Of a stretch of DNA of 64,000 nucleotides, positions 36,832 through 45,959 are shown piece after piece (within the stretch, counting starts at the first letter, position 1; the number at the start of each line of letters is the position of its first letter). The translations under genes were made by a program, and so were the position numbers. Source of the DNA: Bradyrhizobium sp. CB3481 (lineage in GTDB: Bacteria > Pseudomonadota > Alphaproteobacteria > Rhizobiales > Xanthobacteraceae); NCBI RefSeq assembly GCF_029714305.1, contig NZ_CP121647.1:4794501-4858500 (forward strand), read 5' to 3'. The notes below the pieces were generated by a model. That model saw only the letters and a program-made list of their open reading frames with translations. It was not told the origin of the DNA and did no database searches.

Positions 36832-37641
36832 GTGTCGGGTTATGCGAAGTATGAATGTCTGCAAGTAGAAGTGGCCGACAAGGTCGCGACGGTCACGCTG
36901 AACCGGCCACAGGCGCGGAACGCCATCAATCAAAAGCTGATCCGCGAGCTGCGGACCATATGGGACGACCTCGCAGATGATCATGCCGTCAACGTCGTCG
37001 TGCTGACGGGCTCAGGCGACTTCTTCAGCGTCGGGGGAGACGTCAAGGCGATGTCGGAGCGCCCGGGCGGCGACGTTCTGGAGGAAGGCGAGGTCCACGA
37101 TCCCATGATTAGCCGGCGTGGCGTCACCCGGCAGCTGGAGCTCGACAAGCCCATCATCGCGGCCATCAACGGCGACGCGATTGGCCTGGCGGCAACCCAC
37201 GCGTTGCTCTGCGACATAACAGTCATGGCCGAGGACGCGCGCATCGGCGACACGCATGTCTCGCGGGTCGGGCTGGTTGCCGGAGATGGCGGCACCGTGA
37301 TCTGGCCCTTGCTCGTCGGCATCAACAAGGCCAAGGAATTCCTCATCCGCGGGACGCTGCTCAAGGGCGGAGAAGCCGAGCGCATCGGGCTGGTCAATCA
37401 TGTGGTGCCGCGTTCGGAGGTCATGAGAAAGGCGCGGGAAATCGCCATCGAGCTCGCGAACGGTCCGACCTGGGCGATCCGCTGGACCAAACTATCGATC
37501 AATCAGATCGTGAAGGATCGCGTGAACATGCTGCTCGAAGCGTCAATGGCGCTCGAGCAGGTGACGTTTGAGACGGCCGATCACAAAGAGGCAACGATGT
37601 CATTCAAGGAGAAACGGAAGCCGAGATTCGGCCAGGCGTAG
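36832..37641 (+). CDS. Enoyl-CoA hydratase/isomerase family protein
   Basis: A 269-residue crotonase-fold protein (VATVTLNRPQARNAIN; oxyanion glycines in FFSVGGDVKAM and AINGDAIGLAATHALL). GTG 36832 follows gggagg. In rat hydratase one catalytic Glu lies in QPE; here the aligned stretch reads GDTHVSRVGL, so that Glu appears to be missing, while the second (in KAKEFLIRG) is kept. It may thus be an isomerase, lyase or other crotonase rather than a simple hydratase. It is the first gene of the operon following the regulator. Confidence 0.87.
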   Translation: MSGYAKYECLQVEVADKVATVTLNRPQARNAINQKLIRELRTIWDDLADDHAVNVVVLTGSGDFFSVGGDVKAMSERPGGDVLEEGEVHDPMISRRGVTRQLELDKPIIAAINGDAIGLAATHALLCDITVMAEDARIGDTHVSRVGLVAGDGGTVIWPLLVGINKAKEFLIRGTLLKGGEAERIGLVNHVVPRSEVMRKAREIAIELANGPTWAIRWTKLSINQIVKDRVNMLLEASMALEQVTFETADHKEATMSFKEKRKPRFGQA

Positions 37642-39869
37642 TGTGCCCCATGGATGTCGCCGGGGTCGAAAGCGATGACGCGGCCATGTTTCGCGATTCC
37701 CTGCGCGGGTTTCTCGACAAGCATTGGCGTGCCCAGGGCCCGGGCACAGAATCTTCCGAAGCGATCGCTGCGATATGGACCGGGCTGGTCGGGCAAGGGG
37801 TCACGGCCCTTGGTGCTAGTCCAAACGAAGGAGGTCTTCGCGAGATCCTGGTGGCGATGGAAGAGCTTGGTCGCGCGGCCTGTCCCGCTCCCCTGTGGTC
37901 GGCCGTACTCGCCAATCTCGTGCTCTCCGATGCATCGTCCGATGCAAGCCATATTCTCGAAGCTATCGGCACGGGAACGATGCGTATCGCGTTCTCCTTC
38001 GGTGCGTTCGATGCTGATTCCGGCATCGGCTCGATCAACCTGCAGAACGAGAAGGCGACGGGATCGCTTCGCTTCGTCGAGGCGGCCGGAATCGCTACCC
38101 ATCTGCTCGTCCCGGCTAGCGAGGCGCAGCTCGCTCTCATCGACCTGGACGCTCCGGGAGCCCGCCGTATGCCTGTGCGCGCGATGGGAGCGTGGGGCAA
38201 TTGGGAACTCGCGCTGAACGCAGTTCCGGCGAGAGTTATTTCCTTCAACGGCATCAGCCTGAGCGATCTCCGGTCGATCGCAAGAACGGCCTTGTTGGCA
38301 CGAGCGCATGGTGCTGCGCGTCGTGCATTCGAGCTCGCGGTGGCTTACGCCAAGGAGCGACACCAGTTCGGGCAACCCATCGGAAGATTTCAGGCGATCC
38401 AGCACAAGCTCGCCAATTGTTTCATCGATCTGGAAGGCGTGCGTCTCATTCTGCAGCACGTGGCCAAGCTACAGACCCAGGGCGACCACGAGTGGCGTTA
38501 TTTCGCGCATTGCGCGATGGCGTTCGCCGGCCCGGCCTTGCGCCGCGCTTCGCTGGAAACGCAGCATACGTTTGGTGCTGTCGGCTATGCCGAGGAGCAC
38601 GAAGCGCCCGGTCACTTCAAGCGTGTCCATCTGGACACGATCGCGCTTGGGGGTGCCGCCTATGCCAGGAAAAGCCTCGCCGCCGGTTTGTTCGACGGTG
38701 GCAGCACGGGGTTGCCGCAATATGATCTCGGGCCGGCCGGCAACGAACTGCGCGCCCAGGTCAGGTCCTGGCTTGCGCAAAACTGGACGGGAGACAGGAA
38801 GGCCGGTTTTGATGCAAAGCCATTCGCAAAGCGTGAGTTCGATGCCGAATTTGCGCTCGAAGTGGGTGCTACCGGATGGATTGGCCTCGGTTGGCCGCAA
38901 CAACACTGTGGCCAGGCCCGATCGCCGCTGGAGCAGATCGCTTTCATGGAGACGATGGAGCAAGGCGAAGCGCCGCGTATCGGCGCGTCGATTCAGGCCA
39001 ACGCCCTGATAATGTTCGGCACATCAGAGCAACAGACGAAATACCTGCCGGAGATCCTGCGCGGTGAGGCCATGCATGGCATGGGCTATAGCGAACCGCA
39101 GGCCGGATCGGATCTTGCGGCGCTGCGGACCAGCGCGACCCGCGACGGCGACCACTGGGTCATCAATGGTCAGAAGATCTGGACCACGACCTGGTGGGGA
39201 AAGTACATGTTTCTGGCGGCACGAACCGACAAGAACGCGACGCCACCCCATGCCGGCATCAGCATGTTCATCGTGCCGATGAACGCCCCGGGAATCACGA
39301 TCCAGCCGGCAACCACGATGTACGACGGATCGTTCGCCAACATCTTCTACGACAATGTTCGCGTGCCGCTGGAGAACATCGTCGGTCGCGAAAACGAGGG
39401 ATGGAAGGTTCTCACCGGCGCCCTCGCCTTCGAGCGCGGACTGGTCGGCGGCGGCATCGTGTTGAAAGTCGCGCATGCCTTTGAGCAGTTGCGCCTGCAT
39501 CTCATGACCCGGCCCGACTTGCGTGACGATCCGATCGTTCGCGACCGTATGGCGACATTTGCCTGCGAGATCGAGATTGGCCGGCAATTGATGATGCATT
39601 GCGCAGAACTTGGGGCAGACGGTGTTACGCCGCCGGAATATGGCGCGATCAGCAAGGTCTTCTCCGGTGAGTTGATGGAGCGCTTTGGCGAAGGCGCGCT
39701 CGACATGCTGGGCATGCGCGGCGCACTGTCGGAGCAGATGCCGGGCGCCATCCAGAACGGCCGGTTCGAGCAGAACCTGCGTCACTCCCTGATGTGGGTG
39801 ATCAGCATCGGAACTAATGAAATTCAGCGCACCCTGATCGCCCAGCGTGCGCTTGGCTTACCTCGATAG
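37641..39869 (+). CDS. Double-length acyl-CoA dehydrogenase (two fused ACAD halves)
   Basis: A 742-residue fusion of two acyl-CoA dehydrogenase units, as in the mycobacterial FadE34 form. The N-terminal half (to about residue 355) lacks the YSEPxAGSD motif but has ERHQFGQPIGRFQAIQHKLA. The C-terminal half has [19 protein letters not shown] and ends SIGTNEIQRTLIAQRALGLPR, but lacks the R-x-QFG stretch. So each half supplies what the other has lost, as in heteromeric steroid dehydrogenases. The start is GTG 37641, sharing a base with the hydratase stop; ATG 37650 is possible. Confidence 0.9.
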   Translation: MCPMDVAGVESDDAAMFRDSLRGFLDKHWRAQGPGTESSEAIAAIWTGLVGQGVTALGASPNEGGLREILVAMEELGRAACPAPLWSAVLANLVLSDASSDASHILEAIGTGTMRIAFSFGAFDADSGIGSINLQNEKATGSLRFVEAAGIATHLLVPASEAQLALIDLDAPGARRMPVRAMGAWGNWELALNAVPARVISFNGISLSDLRSIARTALLARAHGAARRAFELAVAYAKERHQFGQPIGRFQAIQHKLANCFIDLEGVRLILQHVAKLQTQGDHEWRYFAHCAMAFAGPALRRASLETQHTFGAVGYAEEHEAPGHFKRVHLDTIALGGAAYARKSLAAGLFDGGSTGLPQYDLGPAGNELRAQVRSWLAQNWTGDRKAGFDAKPFAKREFDAEFALEVGATGWIGLGWPQQHCGQARSPLEQIAFMETMEQGEAPRIGASIQANALIMFGTSEQQTKYLPEILRGEAMHGMGYSEPQAGSDLAALRTSATRDGDHWVINGQKIWTTTWWGKYMFLAARTDKNATPPHAGISMFIVPMNAPGITIQPATTMYDGSFANIFYDNVRVPLENIVGRENEGWKVLTGALAFERGLVGGGIVLKVAHAFEQLRLHLMTRPDLRDDPIVRDRMATFACEIEIGRQLMMHCAELGADGVTPPEYGAISKVFSGELMERFGEGALDMLGMRGALSEQMPGAIQNGRFEQNLRHSLMWVISIGTNEIQRTLIAQRALGLPR

Positions 39870-39876
39870 GAAACCG

Positions 39877-41073
39877 ATGATGCAAGGTCGACCATCACCG
39901 CTCGACGGCGTCCGCGTGCTGGACTTCTCCATCATGCTGGCCGGTCCCTACTGCGCGCGCCTGTTGGCCGACGTCGGCGCCGAAGTGATCAAGATCGAGC
40001 CTCCCGAAGGCGAAGAAATGCGCCTGCGGGCGCCGCTTCGCGAAGGCCAAAGCGCTTATTTCGGGCAGCTCAACGCAGGAAAGCAAAGCATTGCGCTCGA
40101 CCTCAAGTCGCCCGAAGCGATCAAGCTCTTGCATCGCATGGTCGAAAGCACGGACGTTCTGGTCGAGAACTTTCGACCCGGCGTGATGGAGCGCCTCGGC
40201 CTTGGATATGAGGCGCTCCGCCAAATCAATCCGCGCCTGATCTATTGTTCGATATCCGGTTACGGCCAGACAGGCCCGCAATCCCAGCGCCCCGCCTACG
40301 CGATGATCGTTCATGCCGAGAGCGGCTTCGACCGCGCGCTGATGCGATACGCCGGCGATCGCGACCGGCCGGCCGGAGGAGCGGTGTTCGTCGCCGATAT
40401 TCTCGGCGGCGTCTTCGGCTTCTCGGCGATCCAGACGGCAATAGTGCAACGGGCGCGCACGGGGATGGGGCAGCACGTCGATGTCGTGCTGATGGACTGC
40501 ATGCTGAACCTGCTGGTGTATGAACTGCAGGAGGCGCAGTTCTCTGCGCCGGTGGCACGGCCGACCTATGGCCCGGTGCGTGCACGAGATGGCGACGTCC
40601 TGATCGCTCCGGTCTCGGCGCGCAACTTTGCGGCGCTTCGTGACTTGACCGGCCTGCCGGAGCTTGTGTCCGATCCTCGCTTTACCTCGGTTGAGGCGCG
40701 CGGCGCGAATTGGAGCGCGCTGATGCAGGTTGTCGAGAAGTGGACGAGCAAGCATACGGTGGACGAGTGCATGGCCGCTCTCGATCGCGCAGGTATCCCA
40801 AGCGCCCGCTTTCGCGATCCTGCACAGACGCTGGATGATCCGAATCTGGCCAGCCGCGGCGTATTCGCGCCGGTCGCCGACGCCGCAGGCGAATTCAGGG
40901 GCGTCAATGCGCCGTGGCGGATGTCGGGCGCCCAGATCGCAATCGGGCGGCACATCCCCTCTGTCGGCGAGCACCGGGATGAGATTCTGGCGCGTGTGCT
41001 CGGCATGTCTGCAAGTGAGGTCGGGCAGGCAGCCGCCGGCGGCGCATTCGGGAAGGCAGGACCGGCGTCATGA
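39877..41073 (+). CDS. CaiB/BaiF family CoA-transferase
   Basis: A 398-residue family III CoA-transferase: SPLDGVRVLDFSIMLAGPYCARLLADVGAEVIKIEPPEGEE, YFGQLNAGKQSIALDLKSPEA, and STDVLVENFRPGVMERLGLGYE. It starts at ATG 39877 or 39880, 7 bases after the dehydrogenase stop. It would charge a carboxylic acid with CoA for the dehydrogenases of this operon. It is the second such enzyme in the window (other at 16265-17467), each beside its own dehydrogenases. Confidence 0.9.
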   Translation: MMQGRPSPLDGVRVLDFSIMLAGPYCARLLADVGAEVIKIEPPEGEEMRLRAPLREGQSAYFGQLNAGKQSIALDLKSPEAIKLLHRMVESTDVLVENFRPGVMERLGLGYEALRQINPRLIYCSISGYGQTGPQSQRPAYAMIVHAESGFDRALMRYAGDRDRPAGGAVFVADILGGVFGFSAIQTAIVQRARTGMGQHVDVVLMDCMLNLLVYELQEAQFSAPVARPTYGPVRARDGDVLIAPVSARNFAALRDLTGLPELVSDPRFTSVEARGANWSALMQVVEKWTSKHTVDECMAALDRAGIPSARFRDPAQTLDDPNLASRGVFAPVADAAGEFRGVNAPWRMSGAQIAIGRHIPSVGEHRDEILARVLGMSASEVGQAAAGGAFGKAGPAS

Positions 41074-41142
41074 CTTGATGCCGCGTCCGCGAGCTTGGGT
41101 ATCTACAAGACAATTAAAAAAGCACAGCAAGGGAGAATCGAC

Positions 41143-42111
41143 GTGAACGTACTGCGAGTTCTGTCTTTGATATTCGGGGTCGCACTGGTTTCCGCGACGG
41201 CTGCAGCTGATAATTATCCTTCACGTTCGATCCGGCTGATCGTGCCATATCCCGCCGGCGGGTCGACCGACATCATGGCGCGCGCGCTGCAGGAGCCGAT
41301 GGCGAAAATCCTCGGCCAGCCGATCATTATCGACAACCGCGGCGGCGCGGCCGGCACGACCGGTTCCAACGAGGCGGCCCGGTCGGATCCCGATGGTTAC
41401 ACACTGCTGTTCGCGAACAATGGTCCGATTTCGATCGCCCCGTTGCTGCAGAAGGGCGTCGACTTCGATCCGCTGAAGAGCTTTGCGCCGGTATCTCTCG
41501 TGTCCACAGCGCCGCTGGTCCTGGTGGCAAGCGAAAAGGTGCCGGTAAACGACATCGCCGGGCTCGTCGCCTACGCCAAGGCCCAAAGCAAGCCGTTGCT
41601 ATATGCGTCCGCCGGGCCCGGCTCGCTCGGACATTTGAGCACCGAGCGGTTTCTCAATCAGGCCGGCCTGCAGATGGTCCACGTACCATACCGCGGTCAG
41701 GCGCCGACGACGCTCGCGATCCTTGCCGGCGAGGTAGATATCCTGCTCACGACAACATCCGACACGTTGAACGAGCACATTCGCTCCGGCAAAGCCAAGC
41801 TGCTCGGGGTTTCGTCACCTGGTCCCTCGCCGATTGCGCCAGGCGCGGCGCCGATTGGCAATGTCCTCAAGGGTTATTCGGTCGAAACCTGGTTCGGCAT
41901 CCTCGCCCCCGCCGGCACGCCGCCCGATATCATCGGCAAACTCAATGCGGCGCTCAACACGGTGCTGGCGATGCCGCCATTGCGGGACCGCTTTCTCAGT
42001 TACGGCGTCGAAGCCAAGGCCAGTACTCCCGCGGAACTTCAGGCCCTGATCGCCGCAGAAATCCCATCGTGGCGCAAAGTGATCGAAGAACGCAGCGTCA
42101 AGGCCGAGTAG
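41143..42111 (+). CDS. Bug-family (TctC-like) solute-binding protein
   Basis: A 322-residue periplasmic receptor. Signal peptide VLSLIFGVALVSATAAA, then DNYPSRSIRLIVPYPAGGSTDIMARALQEPMAKILGQPIIIDNRGGAAGTTGSNEAARSDPDGYTLL, the classical Bug N-terminus. GTG 41143 follows gggaga; the upstream ATG frame lacks a leader-like sequence. No TctA/TctB membrane genes are near, as is common for this family. It likely captures the aromatic or fatty acid whose CoA ester is oxidised by the preceding genes. Confidence 0.9.
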   Translation: MNVLRVLSLIFGVALVSATAAADNYPSRSIRLIVPYPAGGSTDIMARALQEPMAKILGQPIIIDNRGGAAGTTGSNEAARSDPDGYTLLFANNGPISIAPLLQKGVDFDPLKSFAPVSLVSTAPLVLVASEKVPVNDIAGLVAYAKAQSKPLLYASAGPGSLGHLSTERFLNQAGLQMVHVPYRGQAPTTLAILAGEVDILLTTTSDTLNEHIRSGKAKLLGVSSPGPSPIAPGAAPIGNVLKGYSVETWFGILAPAGTPPDIIGKLNAALNTVLAMPPLRDRFLSYGVEAKASTPAELQALIAAEIPSWRKVIEERSVKAE

Positions 42112-42193
42112 CCGCCATCCAGGGTACGAGATGCTCCGGCGTCGCGGCCCGCCAACATCGAGCGCGGCGAGATCGTGACGATCTCCGCGCCTA

Positions 42194-42242
42194 GAGCATG
42201 ATCCGGAAAAGTGTGAAGCGGTTTTCCGAAAAGATCATGCTC
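42194..42242. repeat. Rhizobial palindromic repeat, GAGCATGATC type
   Basis: GAGCATGATC at 42194-42203 pairs with GATCATGCTC at 42233-42242, and CGGAAAA pairs with TTTTCCG inside, around agtgtgaagcgg. The wording is one of the most common intergenic repeats in Bradyrhizobium-type genomes. It sits between convergent genes. Confidence 0.8.
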
Positions 42243-42252
42243 AAACAAAGAC

Positions 42253-42295
42253 CTAAAGCGCGATGACGATTCATCCAAATCTCATCGCGCTTTAG
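42253..42295. repeat. Adjacent palindrome CTAAAGCGCGATGA
   Basis: CTAAAGCGCGATGA (42253-42266) and TCATCGCGCTTTAG (42282-42295) are exact complements separated by 15 bases, giving a 14-pair stem 10 bases after the preceding palindrome. Together they form a double hairpin between two convergent genes. Confidence 0.8.
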
Positions 42296-42307
42296 ACCGG
42301 TCCCAGA

Positions 42308-42835
42308 CTACTTGGCCGCAGCCGCCGCGGTTTCGCCCGGTGGCGAAATCCGGAACATGAAGGTCGAAACCTTTTCCCCGGGTTTGAACGGACCGGGGGT
42401 CTGGTTGCTGACCGGGTTCAAACTTTGCAGAAAAGCCGTGATCGCCATGGCGTCGTCCCGTGTGAGTGTCGCAAAGGCGTGCCACGGCATGATCGGCGCC
42501 AAGATGCGGCCGTCCGGCCGTTCGCCGGCCTGTATCGCCTTCACGATCTGCTCCGGGGTCCAGCTACCGATGCCGGTCTTTTTGTCGGGTGTGATGTTTG
42601 AGCCAACAAAGACACCTTGACCTGGAATCTCGAACCCCACGTCCGAGCCGCCGAGAAAGCGTGACATGTCGGGCTTCCCCAAGAAGTATCCCGGCGTGTG
42701 GCAGTCGTTGCAGCCGCCGATCGTCACGAGATATTTGCCGCGCGCGATCTGTGAATCGTCAGCCATAGCCGCGAACGCTGCAAGCGCGATAACCGACGCG
42801 GTCACGGGTGCAAGACGAGCTGAAATCCGCGGCAT
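42308..42835 (-). CDS. Secreted c-type cytochrome
   Basis: A 175-residue protein with a signal peptide (VTASVIALAAFAAMA) and one haem-binding CNDCH motif near residue 42 in GKYLVTIGGCNDCHTPGYFLG. The probable axial methionine is in ILAPIMPWHAFATLT. It is a periplasmic electron carrier. It resembles single-haem domains of alcohol or aldehyde dehydrogenase cytochrome subunits, but no dehydrogenase is adjacent, so the partner is unknown. Confidence 0.87.
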   Translation of the reverse strand: MPRISARLAPVTASVIALAAFAAMADDSQIARGKYLVTIGGCNDCHTPGYFLGKPDMSRFLGGSDVGFEIPGQGVFVGSNITPDKKTGIGSWTPEQIVKAIQAGERPDGRILAPIMPWHAFATLTRDDAMAITAFLQSLNPVSNQTPGPFKPGEKVSTFMFRISPPGETAAAAAK

Positions 42836-42868
42836 GATTTGCCTCCGTGGCTTCGATCCTGTTACGCC

Positions 42869-43951
42869 CTACGGTTTGCGGCCGATCACGGCGCCGTTCG
42901 CGGCGGGTGCGTCGAACCAGACCGTCTCGATGTGCCGGAAGCCGGCTTCCTCGAGCCATGCCGAGTATTCGGCCGGTGTGTAGTTGCGTCCTTCGGTCTC
43001 GATCAGCATGTTGAGGCTCATCAGCGCGGCCGGCGCCGGCCCGGTCTTTTCGTCATTGACGAGGAGCTCGCTGATCACGACGGCGCCGCCGCTCGGCAAA
43101 GCCTCGAAGGACCGGCGCAGCAGGGTGCGGTTCTTCGGCTCGTCCCAATCATGCAGGATCATCGACAATAGATGCACGTCGTGCCCCCCGGGAAGCTGCT
43201 CGAAGAAATTGCCGCCCGCGGTCTCGATCCGATTGGTCAAGCCGGCCTCGGCAATCTTTCCCGCGGCGATCGCGGCCACATGCGGCAGGTCAAACACGGT
43301 CGCACGCAGCGCCCCATACTGTTTACAAAGCTCGATGTCGTAGGCGCCCGATCCGCCGCCGATGTCGAGGAGGCGGTGGAAGCGCCGGAAATCCACCGCT
43401 TCGCCGAGCTTGCGCGCGGTCATCGTGGAAAGCGAATGCATCGCCTCCCAGAAGAGTGCCAGCATCGTCGGATCCTCGCCGTCGAACATCGAAGATTGCG
43501 CGGCCGGATCCCACGTGGTTGGCCGGTTCGTGCGCAGCGCCTCCGCAAGCTTTCCCCAGCCCGCGTAGAGCCGCTTGTCGGCCATTTGCACGAAGCCGCC
43601 GAAATAATACGGTTTGCCGCGCACGAGATAGGCTTCGCTTAACGGCGTATTGCGATAACGACCGTCCGTTTTCTCCAGAAGCCCGAGTGCAGCACAGCCG
43701 GTCAACAGCATGTCGGCCGGCCGTGGATGCAGATGAAGCGTTTCCGCGAGCTCAGCAACCGTGACGCTGGCGCCGCCTGCAAGGCGGCTGAAAAGATCCA
43801 GCTCGTGCGCGGCGGCCAGAGTCTTGAAGGCCCAGAAACCGGTCGAAAGCGCCATCAGCGGGACGGCGGAAGGAAGCTCCGGCGTGGCGTGAATCGGCTG
43901 GACGTTTGCATGCCTGGCCGGAGGCGCTGTCCGCGAAAGCTGACTGGCCAT
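42869..43951 (-). CDS. SAM-dependent O-methyltransferase (AdoMet_MTase with dimerisation domain)
   Basis: A 360-residue enzyme. The N-terminal winged-helix dimerisation region (STGFWAFKTLAAAHELDLFSRLAGGASVTVAELAETL) precedes the SAM fold, with LLDIGGGSGAYDIELCKQ at about 195, and the catalytic HDWDE motif later (SMILHDWDEPKNRTLLRR). This is the layout of plant-like and hydroxyneurosporene-type O-methyltransferases. ATG 43951 is supported by aaggag 6 bases upstream; longer frames exist but lack a site. The hydroxylated substrate is unknown. Confidence 0.87.
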   Translation of the reverse strand: MASQLSRTAPPARHANVQPIHATPELPSAVPLMALSTGFWAFKTLAAAHELDLFSRLAGGASVTVAELAETLHLHPRPADMLLTGCAALGLLEKTDGRYRNTPLSEAYLVRGKPYYFGGFVQMADKRLYAGWGKLAEALRTNRPTTWDPAAQSSMFDGEDPTMLALFWEAMHSLSTMTARKLGEAVDFRRFHRLLDIGGGSGAYDIELCKQYGALRATVFDLPHVAAIAAGKIAEAGLTNRIETAGGNFFEQLPGGHDVHLLSMILHDWDEPKNRTLLRRSFEALPSGGAVVISELLVNDEKTGPAPAALMSLNMLIETEGRNYTPAEYSAWLEEAGFRHIETVWFDAPAANGAVIGRKP

Positions 43952-44184
43952 ATTCATCTCCTTTTCAGAGCGAGCTACGGCCGATCGTAAGAAAATCAGG
44001 GCTTGGTAGAAGTGCCAATTCGTGTGTTCCCGGCCAGTCCAATTCTCATTGGCATCGCTACGCCTTTCAACTCTTTGATATGTGTTGATGTTTTCGAAAA
44101 TGGCCAGCCACGTTTCACTTTCGGCGAGCAGATTCTGACGAGTTGCAGCACCCTGTTGCGGGTTTGGGCGCCACAGGAGCAAGA

Positions 44185-44808
44185 ATGCGTCGTCCTCAAT
44201 TCATTTCAGACCATGCTCGTAACGCGCGCGGCATCTTGGGCCGGCTGATTGCGTTCATCATGGCTCGGGAAACCTGGAGCGAGAACATGCGCGCCATGGA
44301 AGCGCTCGGCATAGGACAGGCCGACCAGGTCCTCGACGTTGGATGCGGTCATGGGCGCAGTCTGATGGAAATAGCTGCGCGGGCCCCTCGGGGGCGGAGT
44401 GTTGGCATAGACCCCTCCGAGCTGATGGTAGAGATCGCGGCCAAACGAAACCGAACGCTCATCGAAGCCGGTCGCATTGATGTCGTTCTTTCGGGTGTGG
44501 AATCGTTGCCTTTCCCCGATGACATGTTCGACAAGGCGCTATGCGTCCACGTGCTTTATTTTTGGAAGGACGTCGAAATGTCGCTGCGCGAGATCGGGCG
44601 CGTGCTGAAGCCGGGTGGCCGTCTTGCATTGTTGTTCCGCACGAACTCCGACTTGAAGGCCATCGCGTCTTTTCCGGCAGAAATCTACCGCTTTCCAAGA
44701 CTGGCCGACGTACGGACAGTGCTCGAACGAGCGGGCATGGAGGTCCATGTTGCAGGAGATGGCGCGAACGAGCCTGCCCTTCTGTTGGCGACGAAACGAT
44801 CTGCCTGA
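44185..44808 (+). CDS. Class I SAM-dependent methyltransferase
   Basis: A 207-residue methyltransferase. The SAM motif VLDVGCGHGRSLMEIAA occurs at about residue 47, followed by GIDPSELMVEIAAKRN, VESLPFPDDMFDKALCVHVLYFW and RVLKPGGRLALLFR, in UbiE-like order. ATG 44185 follows aggagcaag. It diverges from the O-methyltransferase with 233 bases between starts and runs convergently into the cysteine desulfurase. The substrate is unknown. Confidence 0.87.
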   Translation: MRRPQFISDHARNARGILGRLIAFIMARETWSENMRAMEALGIGQADQVLDVGCGHGRSLMEIAARAPRGRSVGIDPSELMVEIAAKRNRTLIEAGRIDVVLSGVESLPFPDDMFDKALCVHVLYFWKDVEMSLREIGRVLKPGGRLALLFRTNSDLKAIASFPAEIYRFPRLADVRTVLERAGMEVHVAGDGANEPALLLATKRSA

Positions 44809-44825
44809 CTGGCGGCTGGTCGCAA

Positions 44826-45959
44826 TCAGGACAACGCTATCTTGGCCAGACGCGCCACGACGGCGTCGATTTCGTCAGCCGTGGTGTGTCTTCCCAGGCT
44901 GAAGCGGATCGCTCCCATTCCAATCCGTTCCGGCACACGCATCGCCGCGAGAACGGGCGAGAGCTCGATCTGCCCCGAATGGCACGCCGAACCCGTCGAT
45001 GCCGCCACATTGCGCAACTGGCCCAAAATGTCCGCGCCGATCCTGCCCACGAATGACACGTTAAGAGTGTTCGGCAAACGATGCATGGCATGGCCGTTGA
45101 GCGCGACGCCTTCGTTGAACCTCTCTTGCAGCGCCTTCCACAGGCGATCGCGCAGGGCCTGTACGTGCGTCATTGGCGCAAGGTCAGCCGACAGTGCACA
45201 GGCCGTCCCAAGCCCAACTGCCAGCAGGGCGCTCTCGGTCCCGGCGCGTCGGCCCGATTCATGGCCGGCGCCGTGGATCAATGGCTCAAGTTCGAGGCCT
45301 CGCCTGACATACAGCGCGCCGACGCCCTTTGGAGCGTAGAGCTTATGACCGGCGATCGTTAGCATATCGACACCGAGCTCGTTCACCTTGGTCGGAATTT
45401 TTCCGACGGATTGGGCTGCATCGGTATGAAAACGGATCCCGTACTGACGAGCGATCGCGCCGATTTCAGCGATCGGCTGTATGGTACCGACTTCGTTGTT
45501 GGCGTGCATGATGCTGATCAGGACCGTTTGCGGAGCAATCGCGCGGCGGACGTCCTCCGGATCGACGCAGCCTGTCCTGTCTACCGGAAGGTACGTGACC
45601 GCACCGCCGATCCGTTCGAGAAATCCGCACGGCTTGAGAACCGCAGGATGTTCAATGGCTGAGGTGATGATGTGCGCCCCACGGCGGTTCGGCGCAAAGA
45701 ACGTGCCCTTGATCGCCAGATTGTTTGCTTCGCTGCCTCCACTGGTGAATACGATCTCGTCAGGTGAGGCACCGAGGAGCGCGGCGACCTGGCTGCGCGC
45801 CCGTTCCAACCCTACCTTCGCCGGCGCGCTGGCCCAATGGCCGCTGGAGGGGTTGCCGAACGCGTCGTCCAGGAATGGTTGCATCGCCTCAGCCACGGCC
45901 GGGTCAATCGGTGTGCTCGCGTTGTAATCGAGATATATCTGCCGCATCGTCGCCGTCAC
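44826..45959 (-). CDS. Cysteine desulfurase (NifS/IscS-like)
   Basis: A 377-residue PLP enzyme. The cofactor lysine is Lys206 in AGHKLYAPKG, with HTDAAQ at 178-183 binding the ring, and the persulfide cysteine is Cys326 in STGSACHSG. It takes sulfur from cysteine to give alanine and a protein persulfide. Translation begins at GTG 45959, overlapping the GFA stop by 4 bases, or at ATG 45947. No IscU or SufE lies near. It closes an operon with a persulfide-dioxygenase-like protein, so sulfur mobilisation or detoxification is more likely than cluster assembly. Confidence 0.92.
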   Translation of the reverse strand: MTATMRQIYLDYNASTPIDPAVAEAMQPFLDDAFGNPSSGHWASAPAKVGLERARSQVAALLGASPDEIVFTSGGSEANNLAIKGTFFAPNRRGAHIITSAIEHPAVLKPCGFLERIGGAVTYLPVDRTGCVDPEDVRRAIAPQTVLISIMHANNEVGTIQPIAEIGAIARQYGIRFHTDAAQSVGKIPTKVNELGVDMLTIAGHKLYAPKGVGALYVRRGLELEPLIHGAGHESGRRAGTESALLAVGLGTACALSADLAPMTHVQALRDRLWKALQERFNEGVALNGHAMHRLPNTLNVSFVGRIGADILGQLRNVAASTGSACHSGQIELSPVLAAMRVPERIGMGAIRFSLGRHTTADEIDAVVARLAKIALS

